Origin: Thozetella sp. PMI_491
Lineage: Eukaryota > Ascomycota > Sordariomycetes > Chaetosphaeriales > Chaetosphaeriaceae
NCBI GenBank assembly: GCA_021432635.1
Contig: MU270067.1
Span: forward strand, 124,001 to 188,000
Direction: 5' to 3'
DNA length: 64,000 nucleotides
A program made the translations under genes and the position numbers. Within the stretch, counting starts at the first letter, position 1; the number at the start of each line of letters is the position of its first letter. The notes under the pieces are model-generated. The model did not search any database. It saw only the letters and a list, made by a program, of their open reading frames with translations, and was not told the DNA's origin. Positions 1 through 12,255 of the stretch are shown piece by piece.

Positions 1-735
1 TAACAGCCTCGGGTATATTGCTTACTTCCACTGTCGCCTGTCCGTGACTATTCCAATCGATGTTTTGACGGTTCCCTCAAACCGAATCTAACATCCACCA
101 ACTCTCCCTCTGGATCCCCAGAGGCTTCTCCGGCGTCTCCCTCAAGTCGAACCTGATATCCCCCAGAGTCTCTCTTCTGGATCCCCAGACTTCCCACTCC
201 ATCGGAGTGATCAAATCAGAGTTCTTCCAATCTACCAGGTCTAAAATCAAGGTGACTCCGAAGCCATAGGCCTCTCCGGTGTCTCAGTCTTCCTCTTTCC
301 CCGAGAACGCGCGGACGCTGAGCGCCAAGCACAGTACACTGCTACGCCGGGCCCCGGGACTGGGCAACCCAACATTGCAACATTCACCTACCGTCCCGTC
401 TCATGCGACTCCGGCCTCTCTCTCAAGGGACATCAAAATTTACAGTGCCCAACCTTTCCAATCGGACAAAGCGAACCGGGTCAGAGTTCCATCAAGTTGC
501 CAGGCCGGTAAGTCAAGCTCAAGTTAAGGTGACTCCGGGGTGAGAAGGAAGCCAACTTCTTCCTGAACGGACAACTTTTTTTTTATCAGTGCCCGACCTT
601 TCCTAACTTTCCCAACCTTTCACGATAGACAAAGGGACCCGAGGCTTTCAAGGTTCTATTAAGCTGCTAGGTACACCACCATCCCTCATTACCCTCCGAA
701 TTTTATCACCAAGCCCCAAACCCCCTCGCGAAGCG
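1..735. repeat. Degenerate non-coding repeats
   Basis: No credible gene lies here. Short blocks recur in diverged form. A block near 440-506 (cagtgcccaacctttcc ... caagttgccagg) is echoed near 585-675 (cagtgcccgacctttcc ... attaagctgctagg). A TCTGGATCCCCAGA block occurs near 110 and 176, and an AAGGTGACTCCG block near 249 and 526. The 82-residue open frame at 279-527 is low-complexity and has no recognisable domain. I read this as old, mutated repeat sequence next to the transposase wreck that follows. The repeats are visible; their origin is inferred. Confidence 0.5.
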
Positions 736-739
736 TCCC

Positions 740-1495
740 GCGATAGCTGCGCTGGCAAGCATCTACTCCAACTATATCAAGAAGGGGCATCTTATATTTA
801 TTGGTCTTATATGTGTTATCCAAGATCAATACGTCGGGGTAAGCTTTAAAGTAAGCTAAAGAAGCTGGATAGGCAAATAGGATCGCCGTAATCTCGCCAG
901 TACTCTCATTATACTGGATACGGCTCCAAAAGCCCTCGTTGTTGAGCTGGTTGGCTAAAGCATGGATTGGATTTTGGCCTTGATAGCTCTCATTCGTACG
1001 TTGGCCAGTCGGTTATAGATATCTTGCTGTATAGGGGTAGAATCAGAGGTTTGTCGTATATAATAAGGGAGGATATTTCTTGGCTTTACACCAGCATTAG
1101 ATAGCTTCGTGACTTCTTTTTGATCTCCTAGTTGTAGGCGACGGTGGATTGGATGAGCTAGTATATGGGGACTTGGCTCGTGGTTATGGATCGAGTGCCG
1201 TGGATCTGGTCGATATTTAAGAGTCTAGCTGGTCTTATCAAGAGCTTCCTTAGCCAGTATTGAGAACTGGCAACCAGTTCCATGTGTAGTTGTTTGTTGT
1301 TGACGGGGAGTAGCTGGTCTACTGGTTGGCTTCGTCGATCACAAGCATATATAACTACTTGCTTTCCAGAGTTCTCCTTACGAGACCGGCTAGTGGTGAA
1401 AGCGTATCCTTTGGTTGATGCCCATTGTTGATTGAACGAAGCAGCTCCTCTCGAGAGCTAAACTTGCCCTCGGGGGGGGAGATAGTCGGCTGGAA
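740..1495 (-). pseudogene. Mutator-like (MULE) transposase relic with FAR1-like N-terminus
   Basis: Reading the minus strand from about 1490 down to 740 gives pieces of one transposase. Near 1490 is a P-P-E-G ... S-R-E-E-L-L start. WASTKGYAF follows near 1400, then a degraded C-x-F-S zinc-finger-like part near 1275 and HNHEPSPHILAHPIHRR near 1150. The MULE transposase hallmark YPDVLILDNTYKTNKY comes at about 790-838, followed by MPLLDIVGVDA. The reading frame changes near 1430, 1290 and 1000. An in-frame TAG near 1228 stands where the family normally has Trp (TGG to TAG), the kind of change repeat-induced point mutation makes. Homology stops abruptly just after the VDACQ segment near 745, so the catalytic C-terminal half is missing. 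This is a dead, truncated copy. I saw no terminal inverted repeats. Confidence 0.82.
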
Positions 1496-1795
1496 ACAAA
1501 GCCATCTTGATCAAGCTCGTATAGCGTTGCTTAGTTTAAGATCCTTTACGCGACACATTTGCGTAGATATAGTGGATACCAGAGGAGGGGGAGGGTTTCA
1601 ACTGGTCCCTCCATATGGGGGATCCCAGGGTTAGGGTCCAGGCTTACGTAAATCGACTGGTCCGGTCGATGAGACCCCGGTCTAGGACATAACATCATCA
1701 TTATCATTAAGCATTTACTCTTGCCGTAAATCTATTCATCATGAGCATCTCTCGCGGTAGGTCGATCCTAGCCGTGAGTGCCAAGCCTTCCCGGC
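1496..1795. other. Spacer between transposase relic and RNase gene
   Basis: There is no gene here. A short telomere-like AGGGTTAGGGT lies at 1627-1637. The rest is the 3' flank of the RNase T2 gene. Confidence 0.5.
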
Positions 1796-2952
1796 TTAGA
1801 CTTCAGACCCTTTCGCGCGCTGATAGTACCAGATGGCTTTGGATGCCTTGGCACAGTTGGACGAGCTGGCGTTGTTGATGGTAGCGTCGACTGGAACGCC
1901 CTGGCCGCGCTGGGGACGCCCGAAAGTATGGTAATAATACCAAACCTCAGTCAGCTGCGTGAAGCCGTTGTCGAGAGAGCCCTTGCCGGCCGCAGTGGTG
2001 TTGTAGCGCGGGCCGGAGCAACCGACATATGGGATAGCGCCAAACCCTTTCTTCAAGGCGCCCTGGATGTCTGAGAGAGAATACTGGGTGGAGTTACTGG
2101 GCCGGATCGACTTGGCGGACAGCCAGCCCCAGGTGGGGAGATACTGGAAGAAGGTGATGGCCGTCTCAAAGAAGTCCACGACCTCCTCGTGCTGCCGGTA
2201 TGCCGGACCATAGCACTCCACGTCGAAACTGCTAAAGCAGGTCGCATGCTTGCTAAACTCATGTCCCCAAAAATCTTGGTTAGGCTGTAACTGTGCTATC
2301 CAGTATCTACCAGGAGTTTCAGTATTTGTATTTCTAGTCAGGAAGACAGAGGGAAGAAAGCTGGGTCTTACTTGTTCATCCAGGCCAGGAGATCAAACTT
2401 TCCGAACGGGGCAAGGAAGCTACCAATACCAGCTCCTGTGTAGGCAGGGACTGGCGTCCCGTCCGGCTTGCCAGTAGTGGTATTCGGCGATGGAAGGGGA
2501 TCATACTGGCGCCTGTAGTCGAGAGTCAATATACCAGCCTCAGCCGGCCCGGAACTTTGACTTACTTGAGGTCGCAGTACTGTGTATATGAGCCTGGGCG
2601 TGCGGAATCAGGTCAGACCAAACAGCCCATTGACGCTTCTGACGCTCTCAAAGATTGGCCTACCATTGCAGAAATCGGGCCAGAGACCGTGTAGGGTCCA
2701 CGAGTCGACGGGGAGCTTCTGGCCCTTCGACTCGAAGCCGGTGTAGAGGCTCCAGAACTGGGTCGACAGCACAAGGCCTCCGTAGGTCTCGACGCAGCAC
2801 GTATCGACCAGGCCGGGCTTCGCTCCGGCGGAGCACGACAGCAGCGGCGTGGAGAACGTGCAAGTGTGGTTTAGGTTGCTCTCACCGTAGAGCCCGGCGA
2901 GGGTGGTCCCGAAGCCGGCCGAGGCCATCAGCGCGGTTGCGATGCGTCCCAT
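1796..2952 (-). CDS. Secreted ribonuclease T2
   Basis: RNase T2 family endoribonuclease, which cleaves single-stranded RNA through a 2',3'-cyclic phosphate. Four exons keep frame: 2952-2664, 2593-2566 (only 28 nt), 2512-2372 and 2306-1796, giving 322 residues. The N-terminus (MGRIATALMASAGFGTTLAG) looks like a signal peptide, so the enzyme is probably secreted or vacuolar. The first catalytic segment reads SWTLHGLWPDFC with its His at residue 88. The second reads GHEFSKHATC with Glu169 and His173. Many Cys suggest disulfides. I chose the ATG at 2952 because it begins the signal peptide; an in-frame ATG at 3018 would add 22 unlikely residues. Both family-defining motifs are intact, so the gene should be functional. 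Confidence 0.93.
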
Positions 2953-4608
2953 CGCGAACGAGGAATGCCAACGGCAGAAGTCACACAAGGTAGGCAAGAG
3001 GAGTCGGCAGGTCGGCAAGTCGGCAGGGGGGCTTTCAAGCGAGGCGGACGGCGCAAGAAGAAGCTCGGCAAGCTTTTGAAGCTTCTGCGCGGCACTCGAG
3101 GGCTATATACTAGTTGCTGCAGCGAACCGACCTCGCACCTTGCGCGCCGGAATGTGCGGGACAAATGCACGACCGGCCTGGGCATCCTCATTGGAGCTGA
3201 GGTAGGATCGCGCATCCGATCGACGGGTGCCGCTCAAGCTTCGGCTTTTGGCTAACAGGGAGAAGAGGCCTCGTCCTTGGTCCCAATTAGTCCCAATCCA
3301 GGAATATGGGTCAGGTAGTCTGGAGCATCATCCGGAGCTGCGCCGTGGAGCTCGCGGGGGCGCGACGCATCGGACGCGCCAAGCGAGATGGTGGAGAGCG
3401 TCTGGACAAGGCTCGAGGTAGCACCTGCGCTATCCATTACATCTCATTCGCCAATGCCCCCGGGCCCCGCCCGCGCCCGCCATCCCAAGCTTGGGCCGTC
3501 GCCGTAGCGGCCTTCCTTCTTGCATCACCGAGGAGCCGGAGCCTGGCGAACTGCGGCTTTGTCCCTCCACCCTTCTCAACCTCTCTCTTGCTCTCCCAGA
3601 AGGCGACCGCACTGTGCAAGCCATCGGAAGCGCGGCGGGAGATCGACCAGCGCGCATTGCCCGCTTCTGGCAGGTTGATGACATTGGCCGCCGGAGAGCC
3701 AGACCGAACCCGCACAGCGAATGAGACGTCCACGCTGGCGCAGGCGACGGTGGGACGGTTCCGGCCCTCGCTGGCTTGACCACCTCTTCGTCCGCAGTTC
3801 AGATGCACCCAGTGCAGTGCACCGCACCAGCGGACCGACAGACTGCAGCCGCGATAGCCACCGGCTCCAAGACATGCGCTCGCCAGCTTGCGCGGACCCC
3901 AAAAGCCAAGTTGCCGCGAAGACAAGGATTGAGGAATGGAGCACGTGTACATGTGCAGCTTCTTGCCCAGAGCAGAGGCCCGACCCACACAACCTCGGTG
4001 AGTAGGCAATAGGATGGTGGCAATGGCGATGTGGAGGAGGCCACTGTCGGGCCACTGAGGCTCCATCCGGAAGTTCTAGAAAAATTTACCGAGCGCGGAT
4101 GCGCCGCCCCAACGGGTCGCGAGACATGTGACAATTGGGAACGGTGAAAGGGCCACCGCAACAAAGGCGTTCTCTCTTGCAAATCGTTGGGCCTGTGGTA
4201 CGGAATATATATCAACATTCTCTGGCCCGCCGCCTCACTGGTCGGCTTGCATTTTGCTTCTTCTGTGGTCCGCAGGGTGCGTCCGAGCAGATAGTACCAA
4301 CAGAGGCCCCGATTGGTGGACCGTCTAATGTGGTCTCATAAGAATCAAACAGCCTAGATCTCCTCTGAGATTGGCAGGTCTTCTTTGAAGCAGCATGGTG
4401 TCCCTATTCCTCCGAGCAAATAGAAAGCGTGGGCCTGCTTGATCTACTATAAACGCGCCAACGCCCGCCGAACAAAAAAATAAAAAAAATAACGCCCGCC
4501 GAGACCGGGCAGGCCAGAGGCGGGAAAAATCCAATCGCATCGTGTCTAGACTTGAGACAGGAGAGAGAGAGAGAGATAGCAGATCTGCAGTCTCATACCC
4601 CGGCTCGC
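2953..4608. other. Intergenic: RNase T2 promoter side and GNAT 3' flank
   Basis: Several open frames over 100 residues occur, such as one on the minus strand at 3437-4066, but they overlap on both strands and have no recognisable domain. I treat them as chance frames in GC-rich DNA. A GA dinucleotide run sits at about 4559-4577. I recognised nothing else. Confidence 0.5.
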
Positions 4609-5255
4609 CTACTGGGAAGAGGGCAGCAGGTCTTTGTAAAAGAAGGTCTCGCCCTTCTTGCCGCTCGGCAGCACACGACTGAACTGCGGCACCTTCCCGA
4701 TCTCGACGTAGTCAAGCGACTTGAACACCTGCTCGCCAGCGCTGCCAGTCTCGCTGTCCACGAGCTGCCGTAGAGAAAGTGAGAGTTAGCCTTCTACGTG
4801 TACGGCAAGCATTACGGCAGGTCCTAGGGAGGGCTTACCAGCAGCGTCCGACCCCGCCTCGCCGCCTCATGCTCCAGCGTGCCGACCAGGGCACGAGCAC
4901 CACCCTGCCGTCGGTGCTTCTGGTTCACCAGCACGGCGTCGATGTGGCCGCGGAACGAACCGGTCTCGGACTCGGAGAGCTTGAGCATGGCGAGCCCCCG
5001 GAGGTCGGTCCCTAGCGGCTTGACGCCGGCTGCCTTGGCCTCGGGCAGAAGCAGGACGATGATGCGGGTGCCTTTGTTCGCCTCGGTGATCCGGTCTTTC
5101 CACCACGCCAGCAGCTTGTCGTTCATGAGCGGGGGTAGGAACGGGCCGACCATTTGGTCCATAGTGATGCATGAGGCGTGGAGGGCCGCGATGTAAGGGA
5201 CCAGGGCACCGTGGTGCTCCTGGGAGAAGACAGCGGTGGCCATAGGCCCGTCCAT
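4609..5255 (-). CDS. GNAT-family N-acetyltransferase
   Basis: Predicted acetyl-CoA-dependent N-acetyltransferase of about 190 residues. Two exons, 5255-4839 and 4764-4609, are joined by a phase-0 intron (GTAAGC to CGGCAG). The acetyl-CoA binding motif of the fold is visible as KHRRQGGARALVGTLEHEA, an R-x-x-G-x-A type pyrophosphate loop. It is preceded by a beta-strand with GHIDAVLVNQ. The C-terminal exon reads SLDYVEIGKVP, typical of the last strands of GNAT enzymes. The substrate cannot be told from sequence. A second in-frame ATG four codons in (5243) is an alternative start. The family call is firm; the role is open. Confidence 0.85.
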
Positions 5256-8217
5256 CGTAGCACGAGCCCGGGCGACCGGCTCGATGGGCTCTCGGACGAC
5301 AACCGCCTTAAAGCGGGACTTGTGCGTCTAGTTCGGGGGACGGGAAGCGGGGCCGGTCTCGTACGTGTTCCCTTGGCTCCTTATTTCTCTTCTCTCTGTC
5401 CTCCTAGACTGAAGTGATTCGAAAGTGTATATCGCCCTTCGAACGCTTCGGGCGGCGATTTTGTCTGCGTGCCGCTATAAGGAGGAGAGAAAAAAAGAGT
5501 TAGTGTGCTTGAATAATTTTTTTCGTTTCCGGGTTGCACCCTCCGGCTAAGATCGCTACATGTGCAAAACATATAGGAGGAGGACAAATTGGGCTCGGCG
5601 GGAAATGGAGAGGGTGTGCAGGTTGCAGCACTTCGCCCGAGGTGGTGAGAGGTGAGGGAGCTAGATAGCGGGTTGCGGCCAGGGAAGGAGCTGCTTGCTC
5701 GGTCCCGCTTGCACTACTGCACAGTACCCGCTTGGGGTGACAGCAATTGGGGGTAAGAGGGATTTGGGGCGATGGGAGAGGCGCTCAGACACTCAAAGAC
5801 ACACACGCGCGCTCACGCCTATACTACTCGACGCAACCCAGGAGCAAACTCCTCTGGCGAGTATAGCCGAAGCAGGACTGGCAATTGGCTAATTGCGCTT
5901 GGTCGGATCGATCCGATGGCCGAACAGCCGTTAAAGAGACAAGCAGGAGCTGTTCTACGCAGCAATGAATGGCGGAACCGGGGGGAGGTGCAAAGCGCAG
6001 TCGTCGGAAGGTGCTTCGATGAGGGAAGCTCTCGTCGCCGGTCTGGGCGGGTTGGGGGCGGGAAGAGAGAACGGGCTATTATGGGCAGGCACATCAGGGG
6101 TTTTTAATAAGGCTGAAAGGGCGAGCTTCCGGGCTGGCTCCGAAAGGCTACCTAGAAGCCCGGCACTGGGCCAACCCGTAGAAACCGCTTGGCGCGCCAC
6201 GGCGTGACTCCAGCGCGACTCCAGCGTGGTGGTGGTTATTTGGTATTATTTTTTGGGAAAGGGGGGATTTCTTTTAGTGCGGGGGTTCGCTGCTGGGATA
6301 GGCGGTAGACCCTAGCTCTCCCGGTACTGCTACTGTACGAGACCTGGCTAGATGCGTAGAGTACTGCCCGGCACACGAGGTACAGGACAGTACGGGGCAG
6401 CACAGTGCCCTGCGTGCGTCCTCCCTTGGAAGGGAAAGCCCAAGATAGGTAAGATAAGTACTCAGTACCTTGGCCGCAGTACCTTGGCTTCAACCCGCGG
6501 CGGGGGAAAAGAAAAAAATAAACCACTCGGGAGGCGGGCAGAGAGCTCCACGGGCCCATCCATGCTTAGTTCGAGGCACCCACCCCCCCTACAGCCGTCA
6601 TCTCCTCGGATCCGGCACACATCTCGTGTGACGCGGACGCGACAGTGGGCAGCGGTGAAGCGCCTGTCTCCCCAATACCTCATCCTATATCATGCTGTGC
6701 AACGCTCGTTCGGTGGCCCAGCCGGTGCATCTGTAGGGCCAGTGTTGTACAGTACCGCCCGAATGAGCACGCCGTTGCAGGAAAACGGCGTTGCCGGCCC
6801 ATCGCGCGCGCCGAGGTCCCCGGCCCGGCCCAGGGGGTGAGGGCCTCCCATGAGCGGGACACTGCAGCATTTGCCCTTTTCTGTTCTCCTTCCTCTTCAA
6901 GTCATGACCCTGAAGTCACGGATGGCCCCTCTCTGGCTACATAGAAATTCCCCTTCTCGAGCCGGGGGGCCGGGGTCTTTTCCCTGTGGAACTCCCGCAG
7001 AAGCCAGCACCGAGCGAGATGATGAGTGATGAAGGGGTGGGAGGGGTGCTCTCAAAGAGGAATTAGGATGTCGCCATGCATGACGGTGGGCGGCTGCGTG
7101 TCGTCGGTGTTTCGGGTCTTTCATCACACCTCGGAGTTTGGGATGGTCGGCGGCGGCGGCAGCGGTCGTGGCGGCAGCGGCACGGAGCGGTTAGCTACTC
7201 GCTTTCCAAGTTTCTGCGGATGCGGATAGCTCGCATGTTCGCGTGGGGGGAGGGGCACGAGGGCAGTGGCACTAGCAACTAGGGTAGGTAGGTACCTTAA
7301 GTAGCAGCAGGAAGGAGGAACCGGGAGACGCAGGCGTCGTAGGCCTTGTGCGACGGTGGAAGAGCCAGGCTCGAGAGCTCTACGACACCCGCATGATCTA
7401 CTAGGAGGCAATTGGGTTCGACGGTCCTCAGGCAAAAGAAGGGAAGGAGGTTGAAATTGAGCTCATCCACCACCCCTCCTCTTCCTCTGCTTGTCGAGAT
7501 TCAAATAACAAGCCGACGTCCTCTGAAAAAGGGAGCCAAAATCCTGCCCCGCAGACCCGGCCCCTCGTGCCCCTCCCCCTCTCCCCCCCCCTCTCCGCCT
7601 CCTCGTCCCGCCTGGGCGCAATTCGCTGCGTCATCCTCCAGAAAGGGGTTCAGCTGGACCAGGCTGGGTGGTGATGGTTCATGGCTGGCCTACCATGCGA
7701 TGACATAGCTTCGCTGGGTAGCTAGCTCTTGGCAAACCAATCGGTTCGCCCTCACGACCACCCCCTTTCGGGGAGCGTTATCGACCATTGGCCTGCAGGC
7801 GGAGCACTTTGGATGAAGGCTTGGCGACCTCAAGGGGGGGGAACCGGGCATTGAAAGGCTCCCCATTTCAGTTTCAAGTTCAGCTGCTTCTCCCTAGTTG
7901 GTCACGAACGGGGATGGAGGGGGAGGGGCGCCAGTTCGTCCAAAACTGGGCAGCCGATTGGGCTTATTTGGCTCCACGCCGCCTCGAGTCACGAGCAAGG
8001 AGCTTGCGCCCGGTTGTGCCAACAACGACGCAGAAAAAGCTGGTGTGTGGCCGGAGCCTGATACTTTGTTTCAACCGCCCTCGTTGTTTCTCACGAACCC
8101 TCGCGCTCTCGGCTGGCCAATTCTTCTATTCGCTCCCCGAGTCTAACATAGCATTAACCCCACGTACCCGCACGTTGTCGGTGGGCTGCTCCGCAAAGGG
8201 GCATTATTTGTCGCATC
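5256..8217. other. 3-kb divergent intergenic region (GNAT / PLD)
   Basis: No gene is recognised. Around 6330-6490 the DNA is rich in GTAC/CAGTAC words (gtacagg, cagtacgg, cagtacctt). A dispersed palindrome-like element, agggtaggtaggtaccttaa, lies at 7281-7300. Pyrimidine-rich runs near 7555-7610 resemble fungal promoter tracts. Open frames in the region have no domain and lie on both strands. Confidence 0.5.
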
Positions 8218-11200
8218 ATGGATCTGCTCAAGAAGCTGGGCCACAAGCTCGAGGACAAGGTAGAGGACATCTTCCACGGCGATGACCACGAGGGACAACA
8301 TCACGAGCAGCATGAAGAGCACCACCAGGGCGGAGAGGGTTCTGGCGAAGTGCGCCCCCAAGAGACTACCGTGAACCGGTTCCAGTCCTTCGCCCCGCAG
8401 TCCTCTGGTCATGTCAAATGGTAGGTAGCTACGCCGAAGCCGGCGGCCTAGCAACCTCGCCGGCGACCGATACCTTGCGGAAGACGCTTTGCTGACCAAG
8501 GAGCAGGCACGTGGACGGTGCCAGCTACTTCTGGGCCGTCTCCGTGGCCATAGAATGTATGCAAAGGAGTCTCGCTGCCAAAGAGATCATGCACTTACAG
8601 ACTCGGTAGCTGCCCGTGAGTCCATCTACATACTCGACTGGTGGTTGAGCCCGGAGCTCCACCTGCGGCGCCCCCCGGCGCGCAACGAGCAGTACCGGTT
8701 GGACAACATGCTCAAGGCTGCCGCTGAGCGGGGCGTACGGGTCAACATCATCGTGTACAAGGAAGTGCCTCAGGCGCTAACACGTAAGTTCCGACCCTCA
8801 TAACAGGTGCGGTAGCAGGGGTTAACAACAAATGCTTTAGTCAACTCCGAGGTAAGCAACGCTTGTGTGACTGACCCGGTTTGCAAGTATGAGGATGCTA
8901 AAACTAGGTGTTTGGCAGCATACCAAGCACGCCCTCGAGGCTCTGCATCCTAACATCAAGGTCTTCCGCCACCCAGACCACATCCCAACCGGGCGCGACT
9001 TCGCCGCCGAGATCGAGTCGAGCTTCAAGAACTTGTCGCTGCGGACTTTCGATCTCGCGAGGGCCTCGCACGACGCTCTCAAGGCGCTTTATGGTACAAG
9101 TGATGACGCCGTGCTCTTCTGGGCCCACCACGAGAAGCTCCTCGTTGTGGACAACCACCTCGCTTTCATGGGCGGCCTTGATCTCTGTCAGTGCTATCCT
9201 GCCCCAACGGCATATGTAGTACCGTTCAAACTAACCGCAGAGCAGGCTTCGGCCGGTGGGACACCAACAGCCACCCCATCGCCGACGTGCACCCGGGCAA
9301 CGTCGACGAGCTCATCTTCGCGGGCCAGGACTACAACAATGCCAGAGTATACGACTTCGAGGATGTAGATCGATGGGAGAACAATAAGCGTACTTAAACC
9401 CCCCTCTCCTTTCAGTAAAGTGCGTAGCCTAACAGGATCTAGTGGACCGCACCAAGAGCTCGCGGATGGGCTGGTCGGATATTAGCATCAGTCTCTCCGG
9501 TCCGATCGTGAGCAGCCTGATTCTCCACTTCGCCGATCGGTGGTATGTACCCCCCTCTCCACCCACAAGGAGTTCCTGGTTGCACGCGCCTTCGAGCAGC
9601 ATACTAATGTGGGCCGCCATATAGGAACTATATCTTTGACCAGAAGTACATTGCCAAAGACCAAGGCAAGTACGAGAAGATCCACCCCGGCATCTCCCAC
9701 GCCCCGGCTTCCCGCGGCCTCGTCGCAGAGGGCGAGCAGTTCTTGGGCCTGCACCATCACTTCAGGCACCACGGTTTCTCCCGTATGCTTGGCGGTGGCG
9801 GATACGAAGAACCTGCCAGGCAAGAGCCCAGCTCCAGCGAGGGCGCACATGTCCAGCTCACTCGGAGCTGCTCTCCGTGGTCCGCTGGCCACAAGACGGA
9901 GCACTCGATCGCCAATGCTTACATTCACGCCATCTCAAATGCCAAGCACTTTGTCTATATTGAGAACCAGGTGTGCTAGCCCTCTTCCCATGGGTTGTCT
10001 GTGAGCTCGTTCTAACGCTGGTAAACAGTTCTTCATCACTGCCACTTCCGACGAGCAGAAGCCTGTCAAGAACAAGATCGGTGCGGCCATCGTTGACCGC
10101 ATTCTTCGCGCCCATAACAGCGGGGAGGAGTTCCACGTCATCGTCATCATGCCTGCGGTTCCCGCCTTCGCCGGCGATCTCAAGTCCGATGGTGCGCTGG
10201 GCACCAGAGCTATTATGGAGTTCCAATGTAAGTTTTTCTAGCTATGCATCGCCCAGGTGCATCTGTGCCCGATCATACTGACAAAGTCCAGACAATTCTA
10301 TCAACAGGGGAGGCCACTCGATCATTGAGAGCCTCCAGAAGAGCGGCGTGCAGGATCCCTCGCGGTACATTGGCTTCTACAACCTGCGCAACTATGACCG
10401 AATCAACACGAGCGGGACTCTTTCCCAGGTGGAGCAGGACAGCGGTGTCAGCTATGAGACGGCTCGCCGCGAGTACGACAACCGGGTGGAGCGCGGCTAC
10501 GATGGCTATGAACCCAATGATGAGCGCCGGGATGAGAGCCAGTACGAGCGGTACCAGGCCGCGGCGCGTCGCACCACTGACGAAACCTGGGATTCGGTTG
10601 CAGCCTGCTACATGGCTTCTGGACCGGACCTGTTCTCAGCGCCGTGGAATGGCTCACCTGAATCAGAGCTGGACGCTTTTGTGTCGGAAGAGTTGTACAT
10701 CCATAGCAAGGTGCTCATCGCCGACGACCAGCTGGTCATCTGCGGCTCAGCCAACCTCAACGACCGGTCGCAGCTGGGCGACCACGACAGCGAAATTGCC
10801 GTCGTGATCGAGGATCCTACGCCGGTGCAGAGTACCATGAACGGCCAGCCCTGGACGGCCAGCGCCTTCGCCGCCTCGTTGCGCCGCCAGCTGTTCCGAA
10901 AGCATCTGGGTCTGCTGCCGCACCAGCGTCCGGACACACCTTCAGCCAACTGGACCCCCGTGTCGCGGGATCCCAATGAGTATGACTGGGGCAGCGAGGC
11001 GGACCGTCTGGTGGTCGATCCGCTGGACTCCAACTTCCGACGGCTGTGGAACGACACGGCGCGCACAAACACCGAGGTCTTTAGCAAGGCCTTCCACCCG
11101 GTGCCGAACGACGCCGTGCGCACGTGGGATGACTACGAGAACTTCTTCTCGCGCTACTTCGTCGTGCCCGGCGCCGAGGACAAGGACAAGGACAAGCACG

Positions 11201-11400
11201 AGGACCAGAACCGCGGACAGGTCGACTACGGACACGTCGTGCGCGAGGAGTTCCCTGGCGGCGTGCGGGAGCTCAAGGAGTGGCTAGGCCGGGTCCGCGG
11301 CACGCTCGTCGAGATGCCGCTGCAGTTCCTGATAGACGTGAAGGATCTGGCTAAAGAGGGCCTGTCCTTGAACTCACTGACTGATGAGCTGTACACCTAA
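8218..11400 (+). CDS. Phospholipase D with two HKD motifs
   Basis: Phosphatidylcholine-hydrolysing phospholipase D type enzyme of 867 residues, releasing phosphatidic acid. Ten exons keep frame: 8218-8420, 8507-8556, 8610-8783, 8841-8851 (11 nt), 8919-9186, 9246-9389, 9443-9542, 9625-9970, 10029-10227 and 10292-11400. HKD motif 1 is HEKLLVVD with His217, Lys219 and Asp224. Motif 2 is HSKVLIAD with His636, Lys638 and Asp643. Both are complete, so activity is expected. The N-terminus starts with an amphipathic, His-rich stretch and has no PX or PH domain, unlike yeast Spo14. It therefore fits the short fungal PLD class. Between the motifs is an Arg/Tyr/Glu-rich insertion. The C-terminal 200 residues are polar, with a Lys-Asp repeat near 11175. 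The gene converges on the PDI-like gene downstream. Confidence 0.93.
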
Positions 11401-12255
11401 GCGTATTAGCTTGACTTTGTATTCTAGTTGAAGGGTAGAGAGGTGATGATGAGTTGGCCCCCGTCCCCTTTTTTGAGTTTAGCAAAGGAAGTGATTCAAT
11501 ACAACTTGGAAGGCCGTCCATAATCCAGAAACCAACCGCGAGCTCTGCTATGAATAGATACCAGCCCCCTTCATGGCGAGTGGGAGTATATTCCCGGCTT
11601 TACTCCCCATGCTGCTCTACAATCATGAAAGCACTGTCCATGTCACGCAGTGCAAAACCATCATGACTGGGACTGGGGGTGCTTGACATTCGCTCATATA
11701 TTCACAGCTATAGTTATATATACCGCCCGCAGAAACTCCTGTATCTCGCGATGCAATTCCATCCAGAAGACAGCGTTGAAAAAATGAAAATAATACAACC
11801 ATAGCCGTGCCAACAAAGGAATAACACTCCCCAACCCAAGAGGGAAAAAGCTCGTATTAGTATGCAACACGTCGAGATTCATATAGCTCCCCGCCTCGGT
11901 GAGGAACTATACCAACCTGGTGTCTCTGGTCCTTCCGGACCCATTTTCTCTTGTTTCCGTTCCCCGCGTTCCCCTCGCTCCAGGTCCTGTCATGAAGATA
12001 GTCTAGACGTACACCTCATTCTTGAGGACAGACAACCAAAGCAACTGCCGCGACAAGAGGGAGGTGGCTGTAAGCAAGCTGTCGTCACAGCCGAGCAAGA
12101 AATCCACCGCAGAATGCTAGTCTGAAGGAGACGGCACACCATCGTCGTCTTCGTCGTTGGGAGTATCATATACACCCTTATCCGGGCGGGATGGGCTGGC
12201 GATTGCCGAGATAGGTTTCTTGAACCTCACCCTTGGGCTCCGAAAGGAAGTCGCC
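11401..12255. other. Convergent 3' spacer (PLD / PDI-like)
   Basis: Two genes end toward each other here, and the 855 bp hold their 3' ends. AT-rich words such as tatagttatatata (near 11708) may be 3'-processing elements. I see no gene. Confidence 0.5.

Noticed and set aside
3437-4066. 209-codon open frame on the minus strand
   Set aside because: It overlaps equally long frames on the other strand, has no domain and has irregular composition. It is a chance frame in GC-rich DNA.
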